A stretch of 31,715 nucleotides of DNA. It comes from G020354785 sp965602045 (GTDB taxonomy: Bacteria > Bacteroidota > Bacteroidia > Bacteroidales > UBA10428). The stretch is from contig CBFCXR010000009.1 in the NCBI GenBank assembly GCA_965602045.1, positions 1 through 31,715 of the forward strand, given 5' to 3'. The position numbers were made by a program, and so were the translations under genes. The notes beneath the pieces are model-generated. The model was not told the origin of the DNA. It ran no database searches and saw only the letters and a list, made by a program, of their open reading frames with translations. Below are positions 8,419 through 16,636 of this stretch, in pieces. Position 1 is the first letter of the stretch, and the number at the start of each line of letters is the position of its first letter.

Positions 8419-8862
8419 ATGAAAAAACAGTTGCGGTTATTATTTATAATTTCAATTTTTGCATTTGTTGCGTCCGTATATACTAATGCTCAATGTAAAG
8501 GATTTGCAAAAAAGATATGCAAGCTAGAGTTGATCCCTTTTATACATGATGGTAATTATCATGCAAACATATTAACAGAGGGGGAAGAAGCCGAATTATA
8601 TAAAACCTTTTATTCAGGACAAGATTATAGAATTGCAGTTTGCGGATCGGATGCATTACCTGAGATTGAATTTCAGATTATTGATACATATAAAAACATT
8701 TTATATGATAATAGTAAAAATAATCTTACAAGAATTTGGGATTTCAGGTTAGAATCAAGCCAGCAACTTAAAATTGCAATTAAAGTACCTACAGGTAGTG
8801 GAGATTCAGAATATCCGGCTAGCGGTTGTGTAGCGATTATGTTTGGATTTAAAGAAAGATAA
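8419..8862 (+). CDS. small secreted four-cysteine protein, copy A
   Basis: A 147-residue protein with a strong signal peptide (about 1-24, ending YTNA, mature start near QC). The mature part is mostly beta strand by pattern and has four cysteines: Cys26, Cys34, Cys75 and Cys137. Its paralogue (25713-26201) has them with the same spacing (7, 40 and 61/62 residues between), and both share 'Y.IAVC', 'LIYDN/ILYDN' and a 'CV' near the end. Two disulfides are likely. It is translated straight after the lipoprotein, and a strong terminator follows, so the pair forms one transcript end. No family recognised. Confidence 0.85.
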   Translation: MKKQLRLLFIISIFAFVASVYTNAQCKGFAKKICKLELIPFIHDGNYHANILTEGEEAELYKTFYSGQDYRIAVCGSDALPEIEFQIIDTYKNILYDNSKNNLTRIWDFRLESSQQLKIAIKVPTGSGDSEYPASGCVAIMFGFKER

Positions 8863-8885
8863 TAACACAAAATAATAACAATATT

Positions 8886-8916
8886 AAGGGGCTGTCTAAA
8901 AAAGCAGCCCCTTTTT
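8886..8916 (+). terminator. intrinsic terminator after cassette A
   Basis: The perfect arms ggggctg (8888-8894) and cagcccc (8905-8911) enclose a 10-base A-rich loop and are followed directly by five Ts. It lies 24 bases after the stop of the four-cysteine protein and separates it from the DUF4197 gene. Confidence 0.9.
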
Positions 8917-8978
8917 CATTTATAGCAAAACATTTAAGAAATTTCTGCGTATATTTCTTAAACTTAAATTATCCGGTT

Positions 8979-9767
8979 ATGAAAAGAAATATTTTTATAA
9001 TTCTCATAATTATTTCCTTCGCATTTATTTCATGTGAAGGATTATTTAACGATGACGACGAAGATAACCTGACGACTGCCGATGTTATAAAAGGCCTTAA
9101 GACAGCGCTTGAAATTGGTACAGATACAGCTTCCTCTATATTAGGAGCGAAGGATGGTTACTTCAGGAATTCTCTGTTAAAAATTCCTCTTCCTCCTGAG
9201 GCTGATATAATTACTGAAAATCTGAGTCTTATACAAGGAGGTTCCGGTTTGGTTGAAGATGTAATAGAGGGGATTAATCGTGCGGCTGAAGATGCTGCAA
9301 AAGATGCTGCACCTATATTTAAAAATGCCATTGCTGATATGTCAATCTCTGATGCATGGGATATACTTAACGGGAGTAATCCTGCTGTAGCATTAAAAAG
9401 CGCCGAATCTTTTGATTCCACAGCTGCAACAGGATATTTCAAAGTGAAAACATACAGTGCTTTATCAGGTTTATATTCTCTAAAAATAGATGCCGCTCTT
9501 AGTAAAGATTTATTGGGGATTAATTATTCTCCCAATGATGCATGGGATGATCTTACAGGTGCCTATAATTTAGTTGCAAATAGTCTTGCCGGAAAACTTA
9601 CCGGATTAACACCGGTAAATACGGATATTGCAGTATTTTGTACGGAAAAAGCGCTGGACGGATTGTTTTATAAAGTTGGAGAAGAAGAAAAGAACATAAG
9701 ACGTAATCCGTTTCAATGGGCGGTTGATATTATTAAGAAAGTCTTCGGATCGATTTTTAAAGATTAG
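8979..9767 (+). CDS. DUF4197 domain lipoprotein
   Basis: A 262-residue protein with a signal peptide ending FISC; Cys19 is the probable lipid-modified residue. The acidic run DDDED (25-29) just after the Cys resembles the surface-export signals of Bacteroidota lipoproteins. The rest matches the DUF4197 pattern: 'IKGLKTALEIGT', 'LLKIPLPPEADII', 'INRAAEDAAKDAAPIF', 'DAWDILNG' and 'ATGYFKVKT'. The molecular function of this family is unknown. It lies between the terminator of cassette A and a long hairpin shared with the convergent uvrA, so it is probably a single-gene transcript. Confidence 0.85.
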   Translation: MKRNIFIILIIISFAFISCEGLFNDDDEDNLTTADVIKGLKTALEIGTDTASSILGAKDGYFRNSLLKIPLPPEADIITENLSLIQGGSGLVEDVIEGINRAAEDAAKDAAPIFKNAIADMSISDAWDILNGSNPAVALKSAESFDSTAATGYFKVKTYSALSGLYSLKIDAALSKDLLGINYSPNDAWDDLTGAYNLVANSLAGKLTGLTPVNTDIAVFCTEKALDGLFYKVGEEEKNIRRNPFQWAVDIIKKVFGSIFKD

Positions 9768-9780
9768 ATTGTTGTATTGT

Positions 9781-9821
9781 TCACCCTGTGAAATCCCGCT
9801 GCGCAGGATTTCACAGGGTGA
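9781..9821. terminator. long perfect hairpin between convergent DUF4197 gene and uvrA
   Basis: A 16-base perfect inverted repeat (9781-9796 and 9806-9821) encloses a 9-base loop. It sits 13 bases after the DUF4197 stop and 6 bases after the uvrA stop on the other strand. T-tracts on either side are weak, but the position and stem strength suit a bidirectional terminator. Confidence 0.75.
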
Positions 9822-9827
9822 ATTGTT

Positions 9828-12635
9828 TCATTTCAACTTTCCTTTAAGAAATTTACCTGTATACGATTCCCTGCAATTTATAATATTTTCCGGTATTCCT
9901 TCATATACTAAGTAGCCGCCTTTTTCACCGCCCTCCGGGCCAAGATCAATTATCCAGTCAGCCGATTTAATTACTTCCAGATTATGTTCAATAATTAATA
10001 TTGTATGTCCCTTTTTAATTAATGCATTAAAAGCTTCCAGCAACTTCTTTATATCATGAAAATGTAATCCTGTTGTTGGTTCATCAAAAATAAATAAAGC
10101 AGGTCTGTTAGTATTCTCAATACCTATGAATGAAGCAAGTTTGATTCTTTGACTCTCACCACCACTTAGTGTGCTGGATGACTGTCCAAGCTTAATATAA
10201 CCAAGGCCCACGTCAGCAAGAAATTTTAACTTTTTCACAATGTTTTTTTCAGTGGTTCCCTTTGTTGCCCCAAAAAATTCAATTGATTCATTTACTGTAC
10301 ATTCAAGTATATCATGAATATTTTTATTATTATAATAAACATCCAAAATTTCATCTTTAAAACGTTTACCTTTACAACTATCACAAATCAGGTTTATATC
10401 AGCCATAAACTGCATTTCCACTTTTATTGTGCCTTCGCCCTGACATTCTTCACATCTTCCTCCATCAACGTTAAATGAGAAATGCGAAGGCTTGTAACTA
10501 TTATACTTTGAAAGTTGCTGACCTGCAAAAAGCTTTCTAATATCATCATAAGCCTTAATATAAATAACTGGATTAGATCTTGAAGATCTTCCGATAGGAT
10601 TTTGATCAACAAATTGCACATCTGACAGCAAGTTTAAATCACCTTTTAATTCATCAAAATCACCGCTTCTCTCTCCATATCTATTAAGGTTTTTATTTAG
10701 AGCAGGATAGAGAATATCTCTTACGAGTGAAGATTTACCTGAACCGCTAACACCTGATATTACAGTTATAATATTTAAAGGTATTTTAACATCCAGATTT
10801 TTAAGATTATTTTCCCTGGCTCCTTTTAATTCAATATAATTATTCCAGTTTCTTCTGGTTTCCGGCAATAGAATTTTTTCTTGTTTATTAAGATATTGTG
10901 CTGTTAATCCTTCATTTTTCTTTAAAAGTTCAGTGAGAGTACCATGGAACACTATTTCGCCCCCTAATCTTCCGGCCAGCGGTCCGATATCAATAATTTC
11001 ATCAGCAGTTCTTATAATTTCTTCTTCATGTTCAACAACCATTACAGTATTACCGATTTTCTTAAGATTTTGCAAAACTTTCACTAAAAGGTTTATATCG
11101 CGAGGATGAAGTCCGATACTGGGTTCATCAAGGATATATAGCGATCCTACAAGGCTGCTGCCTAAAGTTGTTGCCAGATTTATTCTTTGTGATTCACCTC
11201 CTGAAAGAGTAGAAGATAAACGGTTCAATGTCAAATAACTCAATCCTACGTTATTTAAATAGTCTAAACGGTTATTTATTTCTATCAGAATTCTGCCGGC
11301 AACTTCTTTTTCATAATTATTTAATCTTAAATTTTTAAAAAAATCTTTCAATTCACTTATAGGCATCATCACTAACTCCTGAATTGTCTTCTTATTCAAT
11401 TGTACATATTCCGATTCCTTTTTCAGGCGGGTACCTTTGCATTCGGGACAAAATGTCTTACCTCTGTATCTAGCTAACATTACCCTATATTGAATTTTAT
11501 ATTTCTTCTTCTCAAGATACTTAAAGAAGGCATTAAGGCCTCTAAAATGTTTGCTGCCTCTCCAAATAATTTGTTTTTGTGCATCTGATAATTCAAAATA
11601 TGGTTTATGAACTGGGAAATCTATTTTATCGGCATTAAATATTAACCGATTCTTCCATCTTTGCATTTTTTCACCCTTCCAGCAGACAATAGCATCTTCA
11701 TATACTGAAAGACTTTTATTTGGAACAACCAGGTCTTCATCGATACCGATAACTTTACCATATCCTTCACAATTGGGACATGCACCTACAGGATTATTAA
11801 AGCTGAACATATGTACTGAAGGCTCTTCAAATTTTATCCCGTCCAACTCAAACACATTTGAGAAACTTTTTTCTTTAATCTTACTTTCTTCCAGAATCCT
11901 TATAATACAAATTCCTTCACTAATCTTATAAGCCATCTGAGAAGAATCAGCAAACCTGCTTTTTGAATCTTCATCACGCTTAACTATTATCCTGTCAATA
12001 ACGACATTAATTTTCGAATGTTCACTGATGCTACTATCTTCAACTACTTCATTAATTTTTCTGAAAATTCCATCAATTTCAATACGGACAATTCCCTGGT
12101 AATTCAAATCTATCAAATGCTGAGTAATACTCAAATTGCCGGTTATCTTTAATGGTGCAAGTATAAGTAATTTTGTACCTTCTTTAAAAGATGTAATATA
12201 ATCTACAACATCTGATACCGTGTTTTTTTTAACCACCTTGTTAGAAACAGGAGAATATGTTTTACCAATTCTGGCATATAGCAATTTCAGATAATCGTAA
12301 ATTTCGGTTGATGTCCCGACAGTAGAACGAGGATTTCTCGTATTAACTTTCTGCTCAATTGCAATTGCAGGTGGAATACCCTTAATGGAATCCGCTTCCG
12401 GTTTATTCATTCTTCCCAAAAATTGCCTGGCATAGGATGATAAACTTTCAATATATCTACGCTGTCCCTCAGCATAAATCGTATCAAATGCTAATGATGA
12501 TTTCCCTGAACCGGAAAGACCTGTAATCACAATTAATCTGTTGCGGCTAATAACCAAGTTAATGTTTTTCAGATTATTAACACGTGCCCCGGATATAATA
12601 ATAGCATTCTTATTTTTGTTCGATTTTTTCTGCAT
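9828..12635 (-). CDS. uvrA: excinuclease ABC subunit A
   Basis: UvrA is the damage-sensing ATPase dimer that recruits UvrB in nucleotide excision repair. The 935 residues are normal length. The first Walker A GLSGSGKSS (39-47) is followed by the UvrA-specific 'YAEGQRRYIESLSSYARQFL'. The first signature LSGGESQRI is near residue 473 and the first Walker B is 'LYILDEPSIGLHP'. The second half has Walker A GVSGSGKSS near 630, the zinc finger CEECQGEGT...CDSC, a second LSGGESQRI near 820 and 'LFIFDEPTTGLH'. Both ATPase halves and the CxxC zinc motifs are complete. It is divergent from the sigma factor gene and ends at a shared hairpin with the DUF4197 gene. Confidence 0.98.
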   Translation of the reverse strand: MQKKSNKNKNAIIISGARVNNLKNINLVISRNRLIVITGLSGSGKSSLAFDTIYAEGQRRYIESLSSYARQFLGRMNKPEADSIKGIPPAIAIEQKVNTRNPRSTVGTSTEIYDYLKLLYARIGKTYSPVSNKVVKKNTVSDVVDYITSFKEGTKLLILAPLKITGNLSITQHLIDLNYQGIVRIEIDGIFRKINEVVEDSSISEHSKINVVIDRIIVKRDEDSKSRFADSSQMAYKISEGICIIRILEESKIKEKSFSNVFELDGIKFEEPSVHMFSFNNPVGACPNCEGYGKVIGIDEDLVVPNKSLSVYEDAIVCWKGEKMQRWKNRLIFNADKIDFPVHKPYFELSDAQKQIIWRGSKHFRGLNAFFKYLEKKKYKIQYRVMLARYRGKTFCPECKGTRLKKESEYVQLNKKTIQELVMMPISELKDFFKNLRLNNYEKEVAGRILIEINNRLDYLNNVGLSYLTLNRLSSTLSGGESQRINLATTLGSSLVGSLYILDEPSIGLHPRDINLLVKVLQNLKKIGNTVMVVEHEEEIIRTADEIIDIGPLAGRLGGEIVFHGTLTELLKKNEGLTAQYLNKQEKILLPETRRNWNNYIELKGARENNLKNLDVKIPLNIITVISGVSGSGKSSLVRDILYPALNKNLNRYGERSGDFDELKGDLNLLSDVQFVDQNPIGRSSRSNPVIYIKAYDDIRKLFAGQQLSKYNSYKPSHFSFNVDGGRCEECQGEGTIKVEMQFMADINLICDSCKGKRFKDEILDVYYNNKNIHDILECTVNESIEFFGATKGTTEKNIVKKLKFLADVGLGYIKLGQSSSTLSGGESQRIKLASFIGIENTNRPALFIFDEPTTGLHFHDIKKLLEAFNALIKKGHTILIIEHNLEVIKSADWIIDLGPEGGEKGGYLVYEGIPENIINCRESYTGKFLKGKLK

Positions 12636-12762
12636 ATTTATCGGAAATTGTTCTATAGTTTGCTTTTTAACAAAATTTAACTATTTTTAAGCTGTAAAAT
12701 TATTGGATATATATTAAAAAATAATTTACTTGCAATATATTTTTTAACTACTACTCAAAAAT

Positions 12763-12822
12763 AAGGAGGACTGCTTATCGAGCGAATATCTACCACTTGA
12801 ATTTAGAATCATAAAAAGGAGG
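12763..12822 (+). promoter_or_regulatory. two Shine-Dalgarno-like AAGGAGG boxes in the sigma factor leader
   Basis: Perfect AAGGAGG occurs at 12763-12769 and again at 12816-12822. The second lies 5 bases before the TTG start of the sigma factor and decides that start. Strong Shine-Dalgarno sequences are uncommon in Bacteroidota. The first box has no ATG after it. Short arms ctacc (12790-12794) and ggtag (12821-12825) could pair and partly hide the second box. Regulation is inferred. Confidence 0.5.
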
Positions 12823-12827
12823 TAGTT

Positions 12828-13418
12828 TTGAAAACATATAATCGCTCTGATTACGAACTTGTTAAGCAGTTCATCGATGGTAATCAATCCGGTATAGAAC
12901 AATTAATCAATAGATATAGAACAAGGGTATATACATACATTATATTAATTGTTAAAAAACAACATCTTGCTGAAGATATCTTTCAGGAAACTTTCATAAA
13001 GGTAATAAAATCAATATTAGATGGAAAATACAAAGAAAACGGGAAATTTCTTTCATGGGTCATTCGTATTGCACATAATCTGATAATTGATTACTATAGA
13101 AAAATAAAGCAGCTAAATACGATATCCAGGGATGACTTTGAAATAGATATTTTCAATTCCAGCAAATTTTCAGGGACAAATATTGAAGATCACCTGATAA
13201 ATAAGCAGGTTACAAAAGATATTAAAAATCTTATTGATGAGTTGCCACCTGACCAGAAAGAGGTTATTATATTAAGGCATTATTGTGATCTCAGTTTCAA
13301 AGAAATTGCCGAACAAACTAATGTTAGCATTAACACAGCATTAGGAAGAATGAGATATGCTCTTATTAACCTCAGAAAGCTTGTAAATGAAAAGAAACTA
13401 AGTTTAGCTTTACAATAG
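12828..13418 (+). CDS. ECF/sigma-70 family RNA polymerase sigma factor
   Basis: A 196-residue sigma factor. Region 2 spans about residues 20-95 (AEDIFQETFIKV, then FLSWVIRIAHNLIIDYYRK). Region 4 spans about 138-185 (LPPDQKEVIILRHYCDLSF, then the helix-turn-helix EIAEQTNVSINTALGRMR). The start must be TTG at 12828: there is an in-frame TAG at 12804-12806, no ATG between, and no internal Met before residue about 172. A strong AAGGAGG box lies 5 bases upstream. It resembles the stand-alone ECF-type sigma factors common in Bacteroidales. No membrane anti-sigma factor follows, only a small acidic ORF. Confidence 0.93.
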   Translation: MKTYNRSDYELVKQFIDGNQSGIEQLINRYRTRVYTYIILIVKKQHLAEDIFQETFIKVIKSILDGKYKENGKFLSWVIRIAHNLIIDYYRKIKQLNTISRDDFEIDIFNSSKFSGTNIEDHLINKQVTKDIKNLIDELPPDQKEVIILRHYCDLSFKEIAEQTNVSINTALGRMRYALINLRKLVNEKKLSLALQ

Positions 13419-13511
13419 TAAAATAATCTGTTTTATTCACAATATTTTTTAATTTGAGGCGTTAAGATTGCAAAGTAATTATTTATAATTTAATTAATAT
13501 TTATTTTGCCT

Positions 13512-13727
13512 ATGGATAAAACCTCTACTCTTTGTTATCTTATCAAATCTCTTTCAAATAAAAATAGTCCTGGTATTCATGATTTAGAATCACATTTCGA
13601 TGAAGATGACGAAGATATAAAAGATGTTTATGATTATCTTAATAATCTGAAATCAGACGTACGCGAAGAAGTAATTCATAAAATAATCGATTTTGCAAAG
13701 AATTACCAGGAGAAAATGTTAAAATGA
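13512..13727 (+). CDS. small acidic protein downstream of the sigma factor
   Basis: A 71-residue ORF from ATG 13512; a TTG two codons earlier is possible but less likely. It is helical by pattern, with an acidic stretch 'DEDDEDIKDVYDY' followed by 'REEVIHKIIDFAKNYQEK'. There is no signal peptide, membrane segment or cysteine pair. It starts 93 bases after the sigma factor stop and ends just before an intrinsic terminator, so the two probably share a transcript. It could be a sigma factor partner such as a small cytoplasmic anti-sigma factor, but nothing in the sequence proves this. Confidence 0.6.
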   Translation: MDKTSTLCYLIKSLSNKNSPGIHDLESHFDEDDEDIKDVYDYLNNLKSDVREEVIHKIIDFAKNYQEKMLK

Positions 13728-13754
13728 ATTATTTTTTAGTTGAATAAACAAGAC

Positions 13755-13786
13755 AAAAACCGACAGAAAAAATCTGCCGGTTTTTT
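13755..13786 (+). terminator. intrinsic terminator after the sigma factor and small acidic gene
   Basis: The arms aaaaccgacag and ctgccggtttt (one A/C mismatch) enclose an A-rich loop and are followed by a T-run at 13781-13786. It lies about 28 bases after the stop at 13727. Confidence 0.85.
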
Positions 13787-13813
13787 CTTTCCAGGAGTCA
13801 TAATCTCCCTAAT

Positions 13814-13874
13814 AACGTCAGTTTCATAATGAAAATTGATTATGAAAGCAATTTGTCTTTAAATAACCGACGTT
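13814..13874. repeat. nested inverted repeats upstream of the YggS gene
   Basis: tttcataat (13822-13830) and attatgaaa (13839-13847) are perfect 9-base arms with an 8-base loop. Outside them, aacgtc (13814-13819) and gacgtt (13869-13874) also match as an inverted pair. It lies between the terminator and the YggS ATG at 13953. It could be an operator or a leader structure; in AT-rich DNA chance is possible. Confidence 0.3.
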
Positions 13875-13952
13875 GCTTGAAAATCAATATTTAATCTATA
13901 ATCATATTTTTTATTATTTTTAGCTGGTTGTATATTAACAAAATAATTTATA

Positions 13953-14618
13953 ATGAGCATTTCAGGCAATCTGCAAAAGTTGTACCAGCAAATTCCCGGC
14001 AACGTTAAGCTTGTTGCAGTATCAAAAACCAAGTCTGAAGATACTATTTTAGAAGCCTATAATGCCGGTCATAAAATTTTTGGAGAGAATAAAATTCAGG
14101 AACTTGTAGAAAAACACAAAAATCTGCCAAAAGATATCGATTGGCATATGATCGGACATTTACAAACAAATAAAGTAAAATATATTGCTCCTTTCATTAG
14201 TCTTATTCATTCTGTTGACAGTATTAAACTATTAAGCACTATTAATAAGGAAGCATTAAAAAACAATCGTGTTATTGACTGCTTACTACAACTCAAATTA
14301 GCAAAAGAAGATACAAAATTCGGATTAACTTTTGACGGAATTAAAAATATCCTGGGCTCCCGGGAATATAAAGAATTCGAAAATGCAAGAATAGTGGGAC
14401 TAATGGGTATGGCGACCTATACTAATGACAAATCTGTTATTAAGGATGAATTCACATTTCTTGCTGATAGTTTTAGAGAAATAAGAGGAATATTCTTTAA
14501 TAACTCTGATTATTTTAGAGAACTGTCTATGGGAATGTCCGATGATTATCTTATTGCAATTGAATCCGGCTCAACTATAATAAGAGTTGGCAGCATTATA
14601 TTTGGAGCCAGATATTAA
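13953..14618 (+). CDS. yggS: YggS/PLPBP family pyridoxal phosphate homeostasis protein
   Basis: A 221-residue single-domain PLP-binding barrel protein of the YggS/PROSC family, which has no known catalytic reaction and maintains PLP and amino acid balance. The PLP-binding Lys is Lys25 in AVSKTK. Other family marks are FGENKIQE (43-50), 'WHMIGHLQTNKVKY', 'SMGMSDDY' and 'RVGSIIFGARY' at the C-terminus. The length is normal. Its stop codon overlaps that of the convergent HEAT-like gene at a shared TTAA (14615-14618). Confidence 0.95.
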   Translation: MSISGNLQKLYQQIPGNVKLVAVSKTKSEDTILEAYNAGHKIFGENKIQELVEKHKNLPKDIDWHMIGHLQTNKVKYIAPFISLIHSVDSIKLLSTINKEALKNNRVIDCLLQLKLAKEDTKFGLTFDGIKNILGSREYKEFENARIVGLMGMATYTNDKSVIKDEFTFLADSFREIRGIFFNNSDYFRELSMGMSDDYLIAIESGSTIIRVGSIIFGARY

Positions 14619-15133
14619 CTTTCCGCTTTTAATAATTTCAACATTTCATTAAACAGGGGCAGCTTATCAGCAGAAATAGATTTTTCATTAGCTTGCAGAA
14701 TATGTATACATTCTTGCTGAATATCGCGATTAATATTACATAATGATTCTTCCACAACAGTAAATGCTTCAAGTGCCGTTTGATAATCCCTCTCAATGAA
14801 TATTTTGATAAAAGTTGATAAATATTTACTGAAATCCAGTCTTGATTGCCAGAATGTTGCAATAACATCCGCTGTATCAAATCCAAAATCCTTTGTGGAT
14901 ATTTCATTAATAAGAACCGATACGGCATTTCTATCCTTAATATCACAAATTACTTGCAGGATATCTTTTTTAATAATATTCTGAGTATTTTCATTAATCA
15001 GTTCAAATAAATGCGGTATTATGTTTACTGTACTGCTTTCCTTTACTCTCTGTATCGCCTCAAGAACAATTCCAGTATCAGCAGATTGTAATTTATTTAA
15101 AAGTAGTATATCTTTTTTCTTATCCTCGTTCAT
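14615..15133 (-). CDS. HEAT-repeat-like helical protein
   Basis: A 172-residue, all-helical, cytoplasmic-looking protein without a signal peptide. It has repeated helix pairs of HEAT type, for example 'NIIPHLFELINENT' and 'DRNAVSVLINEIS'. It is probably a protein-protein scaffold, and its partner is unknown. It is the last gene of a minus-strand series (regulator, beta-barrel, pabB, tilS, this gene), 155 bases after tilS. Its stop overlaps that of yggS. Small HEAT-like genes occur beside yggS in other Bacteroidota, which supports it as real. Confidence 0.75.
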   Translation of the reverse strand: MNEDKKKDILLLNKLQSADTGIVLEAIQRVKESSTVNIIPHLFELINENTQNIIKKDILQVICDIKDRNAVSVLINEISTKDFGFDTADVIATFWQSRLDFSKYLSTFIKIFIERDYQTALEAFTVVEESLCNINRDIQQECIHILQANEKSISADKLPLFNEMLKLLKAES

Positions 15134-15288
15134 GTTATATTATTTGCTATTGAAATATTCAAAGTTAATATAAGGTTAACAAAATGCTATTTGAAATTCT
15201 GTTTGATTAAAAGTATTAATATGTTATGCCCTGGTCATTTTAAATATAAAAAATATTCAAGTCTCTGTATTATTTAAGTTACCGGTTT

Positions 15289-16623
15289 TTAAATGCTTTT
15301 TTTATATTCGATTAAAAGTATATTTCTTGTAGTATTGTTAATCTTAAATCTTTCATCAATTCTGTAATCAACAATCCAGATTATATCCTCACCTGAGGTA
15401 AGAAGCCAGACATTTTCTTTTTCGGGTATAGATAGTTTATAGTCTATAAAAAAATCACTTAATTTTTTAAAGCTTTTCATACCCAAAGGCATAAAACGGT
15501 CTCCTTTTTTCCACTTCCTTAATTCAATCGGATATGAAATTTTATCAGCATCCAATAAGGCATATTTTCGATCCTGTGGAATGCAATAGTTTTCAGGACG
15601 GTTGAATCTTGTTATAATTAATGGTAGAGGGCATTCTATTTCAGCTATGTCTTCATTAATCCTTGTAATATTACTCTCAGATTTTCTTATAGCCGTAATA
15701 ATAAGAGCTGTTCGATCTTTTATTATCCTATGTGTTTTTGAGTAGAATTTCTTACCCGGAATATCATAAAGACTTGAGATGATGTTTTCAACAGTCTGAT
15801 AATTAAAGCCATAATCTTTAACGATTTCAAAAAGGACACTGTCAATGGGTTTTATGTCTTTCAATTTTTCAATGTCAATTAGATAATTATTTGATGATTC
15901 CTTTATAAAAATTTCCGACTTAATTTTCTCAATTGATTTATTCAGAATGGTCTCAGAATCTTTTAGTCTTTTAATAGTTTCATTCATTGTTATATTAAAA
16001 TCCGTATTGATCCTATTAAATAACGGAATAATATCGTGCCGGATTTTATTGCGTATATATTTGGTTTCAATATTGGATGAATCTTCTCTAAAGGTTATTT
16101 TACAGTCTTTTGTATATTGCAGTATTTCCTTTCTCGATGCAAACAACAGAGGCCTTATTATATTTTTAAACTTTGGTTTAATTCCGGTTAATCCTCTGAT
16201 TCCTGTGCCTCTTAAGAGATTAATAAAAAACGTTTCAACAGTATCATCAAGATTATGGCCGATAGCAATATATTTATAGCCATATTTCAGCCTGATTTCA
16301 TTAAACCACTTATATCTTAATTTCCGGGCTGCCATTTGGATTGATAAATTATTCTTCCTGGCATAATCTTTAGTGTTAAATTCTTTTGTATGAAAAGCAA
16401 CGCTTTCATGTTTTGCAATGCCTTCAACAAATTTTTGATCATCATCAGACTCTTTTCCCCTGAGTTGAAAATTACAATGAGCAATACCAATATTAAAGTT
16501 TTTCCGTATAAAAAGATTTAGCATAACCATTGAATCCACTCCCCCACTTACTCCAAGTAATATTTTACATTCCGGAGTAAAAAGATCATTGTCGCTAATA
16601 TATTTTTCAAATAATTCCAGCAT
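15289..16623 (-). CDS. tilS: tRNA(Ile)-lysidine synthase
   Basis: TilS converts C34 of the CAU anticodon of tRNA-Ile2 to lysidine, so that it reads AUA. The N-terminal PP-loop is LGVSGGVDS (23-31), with 'AHCNFQLRGKESDDD' and 'IAIGHNLDDTVETF' completing the N-type ATP pyrophosphatase. The C-terminal TilS domain is visible as 'ELRKWKKGDRFMPLGM' and 'KLSDFFIDYKL'. The 444 residues are typical of Bacteroidota. It starts 13 bases after pabB, so the two are an operon. Confidence 0.96.
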   Translation of the reverse strand: MLELFEKYISDNDLFTPECKILLGVSGGVDSMVMLNLFIRKNFNIGIAHCNFQLRGKESDDDQKFVEGIAKHESVAFHTKEFNTKDYARKNNLSIQMAARKLRYKWFNEIRLKYGYKYIAIGHNLDDTVETFFINLLRGTGIRGLTGIKPKFKNIIRPLLFASRKEILQYTKDCKITFREDSSNIETKYIRNKIRHDIIPLFNRINTDFNITMNETIKRLKDSETILNKSIEKIKSEIFIKESSNNYLIDIEKLKDIKPIDSVLFEIVKDYGFNYQTVENIISSLYDIPGKKFYSKTHRIIKDRTALIITAIRKSESNITRINEDIAEIECPLPLIITRFNRPENYCIPQDRKYALLDADKISYPIELRKWKKGDRFMPLGMKSFKKLSDFFIDYKLSIPEKENVWLLTSGEDIIWIVDYRIDERFKINNTTRNILLIEYKKSI

Positions 16624-16636
16624 TATTTCTTAACCG

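Noticed and set aside
15947..16279. 110-codon ORF on the plus strand inside tilS
   Set aside because: Antisense to conserved codons of tilS. Long reverse-frame ORFs are expected in AT-biased genes.
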